Shown here: positions 11,140 through 11,583 of the stretch, piece by piece
Layout: each line of letters opens with the position of its first letter
Position numbering within the stretch: position 1 is the stretch's first letter
NCBI GenBank assembly: GCA_027310535.1
Contig: DAIDAQ010000059.1
Span: forward strand, 1-11,583
DNA length: 11,583 nt
Reading direction: 5' to 3'
Source: Candidatus Micrarchaeaceae archaeon
GTDB lineage: Archaea > Micrarchaeota > Micrarchaeia > Micrarchaeales > Micrarchaeaceae
Made by a program: the position numbers and the translations under genes
Notes under the pieces: generated by a model
What the model was told of the DNA's origin: nothing
What the model saw: the letters and a program-made list of their open reading frames with translations, nothing else
The model's database searches: none

Positions 11140-11426
11140 TTGTCATTTATCACCCTACTCTGTTAGCGATGCTTCAACTCCCGCACCACAAGATGAACCA
11201 TGACTGGCAAGAACAACGCCGTTTGGCAGAGACGGAAGTGCTGCTGTATGATTCTGAGTGGTTGCTGGCTCGGCAAAAAGGGCCATGCTGTAGCGGGCAA
11301 GGGAATAGCAGCAAGACCCGCATGGAAACGGTTCTTATAGCATCCCAATGAAATCCAACAACTTCCGTTAATCTCTTTCCGTGCAAAAGTTGTTAGTTTT
11401 TGCCATCCAACACAAAACTGACGACC
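11140..11426. other. Region without a recognised gene, upstream of a transposase-like ORF
   Basis: The 287 bases after pelota carry open frames on both strands, but none looks like a known protein. CCATGC (11283-11288) can pair with GCATGG (11320-11325), with GGG and CCC pairing inside. AACAACTT (11357-11364) and AAGTTGTT (11387-11394) form an inverted repeat followed by a T run. This last part may be the left end of an insertion sequence whose transposase begins at 11427. No TATA box stands out. Confidence 0.4.
11357..11394. repeat. 8-bp inverted repeat with 22-nt spacer, possible insertion-sequence end or terminator
   Basis: AACAACTT at 11357-11364 is the exact reverse complement of AAGTTGTT at 11387-11394, which is followed by AGTTTTT. 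It sits 33-70 bases before the transposase-like start. It could be a terminal structure of an element or a T-rich stop signal. Confidence 0.35.
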
Positions 11427-11583
11427 ATGCTGGAAGGAGACTCCAATGTTCTCGGCGACCTTTACAGAAATTGCAAGGATGCACGCGAAAAGATAAGGTA
11501 CGAGGCCTTGTATGCGGTAAGTAGGGGCAATAACGTCAAGAACGTTGCGAACATCATCGCCGTGGTAGGAACCAGAATGCCGT
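11427..11583 (+). CDS. N-terminus of an IS630-type transposase (helix-turn-helix), cut by the window edge
   Basis: From the ATG at 11427 the frame stays open for 52 codons to the end of the window. Residues about 16-41 read C-K-D-A-R-E-K-I-R-Y-E-A-L-Y-A-V-S-R-G followed by V-K-N-V-A-N-I-I-A-V. This matches the start of the helix-turn-helix region in IS630-family transposases, where a K-D-x-R-x-R-x-A-L...L-S-x-G-x-S-x-x-x-V-A-x-I motif binds the element's ends. The expected T-V-Y-x-W continuation reads V-G-T-R-M-P here, so the gene could be diverged or broken. GGAGA within the first codons is not a ribosome site for this ATG, and no clear one precedes it. The catalytic DDE part would lie outside the window, so activity cannot be judged. 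Another HTH protein is possible. Confidence 0.5.
   Translation, partial: MLEGDSNVLGDLYRNCKDAREKIRYEALYAVSRGNNVKNVANIIAVVGTRMP

Noticed and set aside
11127..11386. Overlapping frames on both strands behind pelota (up to 74 residues)
   Set aside because: No domain, no promoter or ribosome site, and a composition unlike the neighbouring genes.
1..11583. CRISPR array, rRNA genes or defence-system genes
   Set aside because: I looked for regularly spaced repeats, rRNA-like stretches and nuclease, toxin or restriction motifs and saw none.

Overview
The window is archaeal. It carries aPelota, an archaeal NMD3-type zinc protein, archease, the wyosine enzyme TYW1/Taw1, class III signal-peptide pilin-like proteins, an archaeosortase-type membrane enzyme and a tRNA-Cys gene. 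Several start codons lie about 26 nt downstream of TATA boxes, so leaderless or short-leader transcripts look common. The compact layout (many overlaps and gaps of only a few bases), many short hypothetical secreted proteins and S-T-rich sequons would suit a small-genome archaeon such as a Micrarchaeota/DPANN lineage, but that placement is inference only.

Layout. 1-1946 (+): the C-terminal part of a polysaccharide flippase, the RNA ligase-like 2',3'-cyclic phosphodiesterase ThpR, and an NMD3-family zinc protein with its own promoter. 1939-4068 (-): an apparent operon of a four-CBS-domain protein with an HPF/YfiA-like C-terminal region, coupled by a 4-nt overlap to two tandem paralogous pilin-like proteins. 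4069-4215: divergent promoters and a tRNA-Cys(GCA) gene with an odd elbow. 4215-4658 (-): archease. 4700-4757 (+): a possible box C/D-like small RNA in the leader of the next gene. 4762-6291 (+): an archaeosortase/exosortase-family protein with a large sequon-rich C-terminal domain. It converges on 6296-7354 (-), a radical SAM/SPASM-like protein. 7355-7879: a long gene-poor stretch with promoters, inverted repeats and possible mini-ORFs. 7880-9426 (+): TYW1, then a small PH-like/zinc-ribbon protein. 9428-10060 (-): a DedA membrane protein. 10111-11139 (+): aPelota, containing a perfect 26-bp palindrome. 11140-11426: no gene recognised. 11427-end: the N-terminus of what looks like an IS630-type transposase.

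How the genes fit together. One theme is RNA metabolism and translation quality control: ThpR and archease (tRNA end repair and splicing), tRNA-Cys, TYW1 (tRNA-Phe G37 modification), NMD3, aPelota and possibly the CBS/HPF-like protein. The second theme is the cell surface: flippase, pilin-like proteins, archaeosortase, DedA and possibly the radical SAM protein. I see no defence island or CRISPR array. The best candidates for something undescribed are the CBS-HPF/pilin operon, the archaeosortase with its sequon-rich exodomain, the altered tRNA-Cys elbow, and the palindrome inside the pelota gene.
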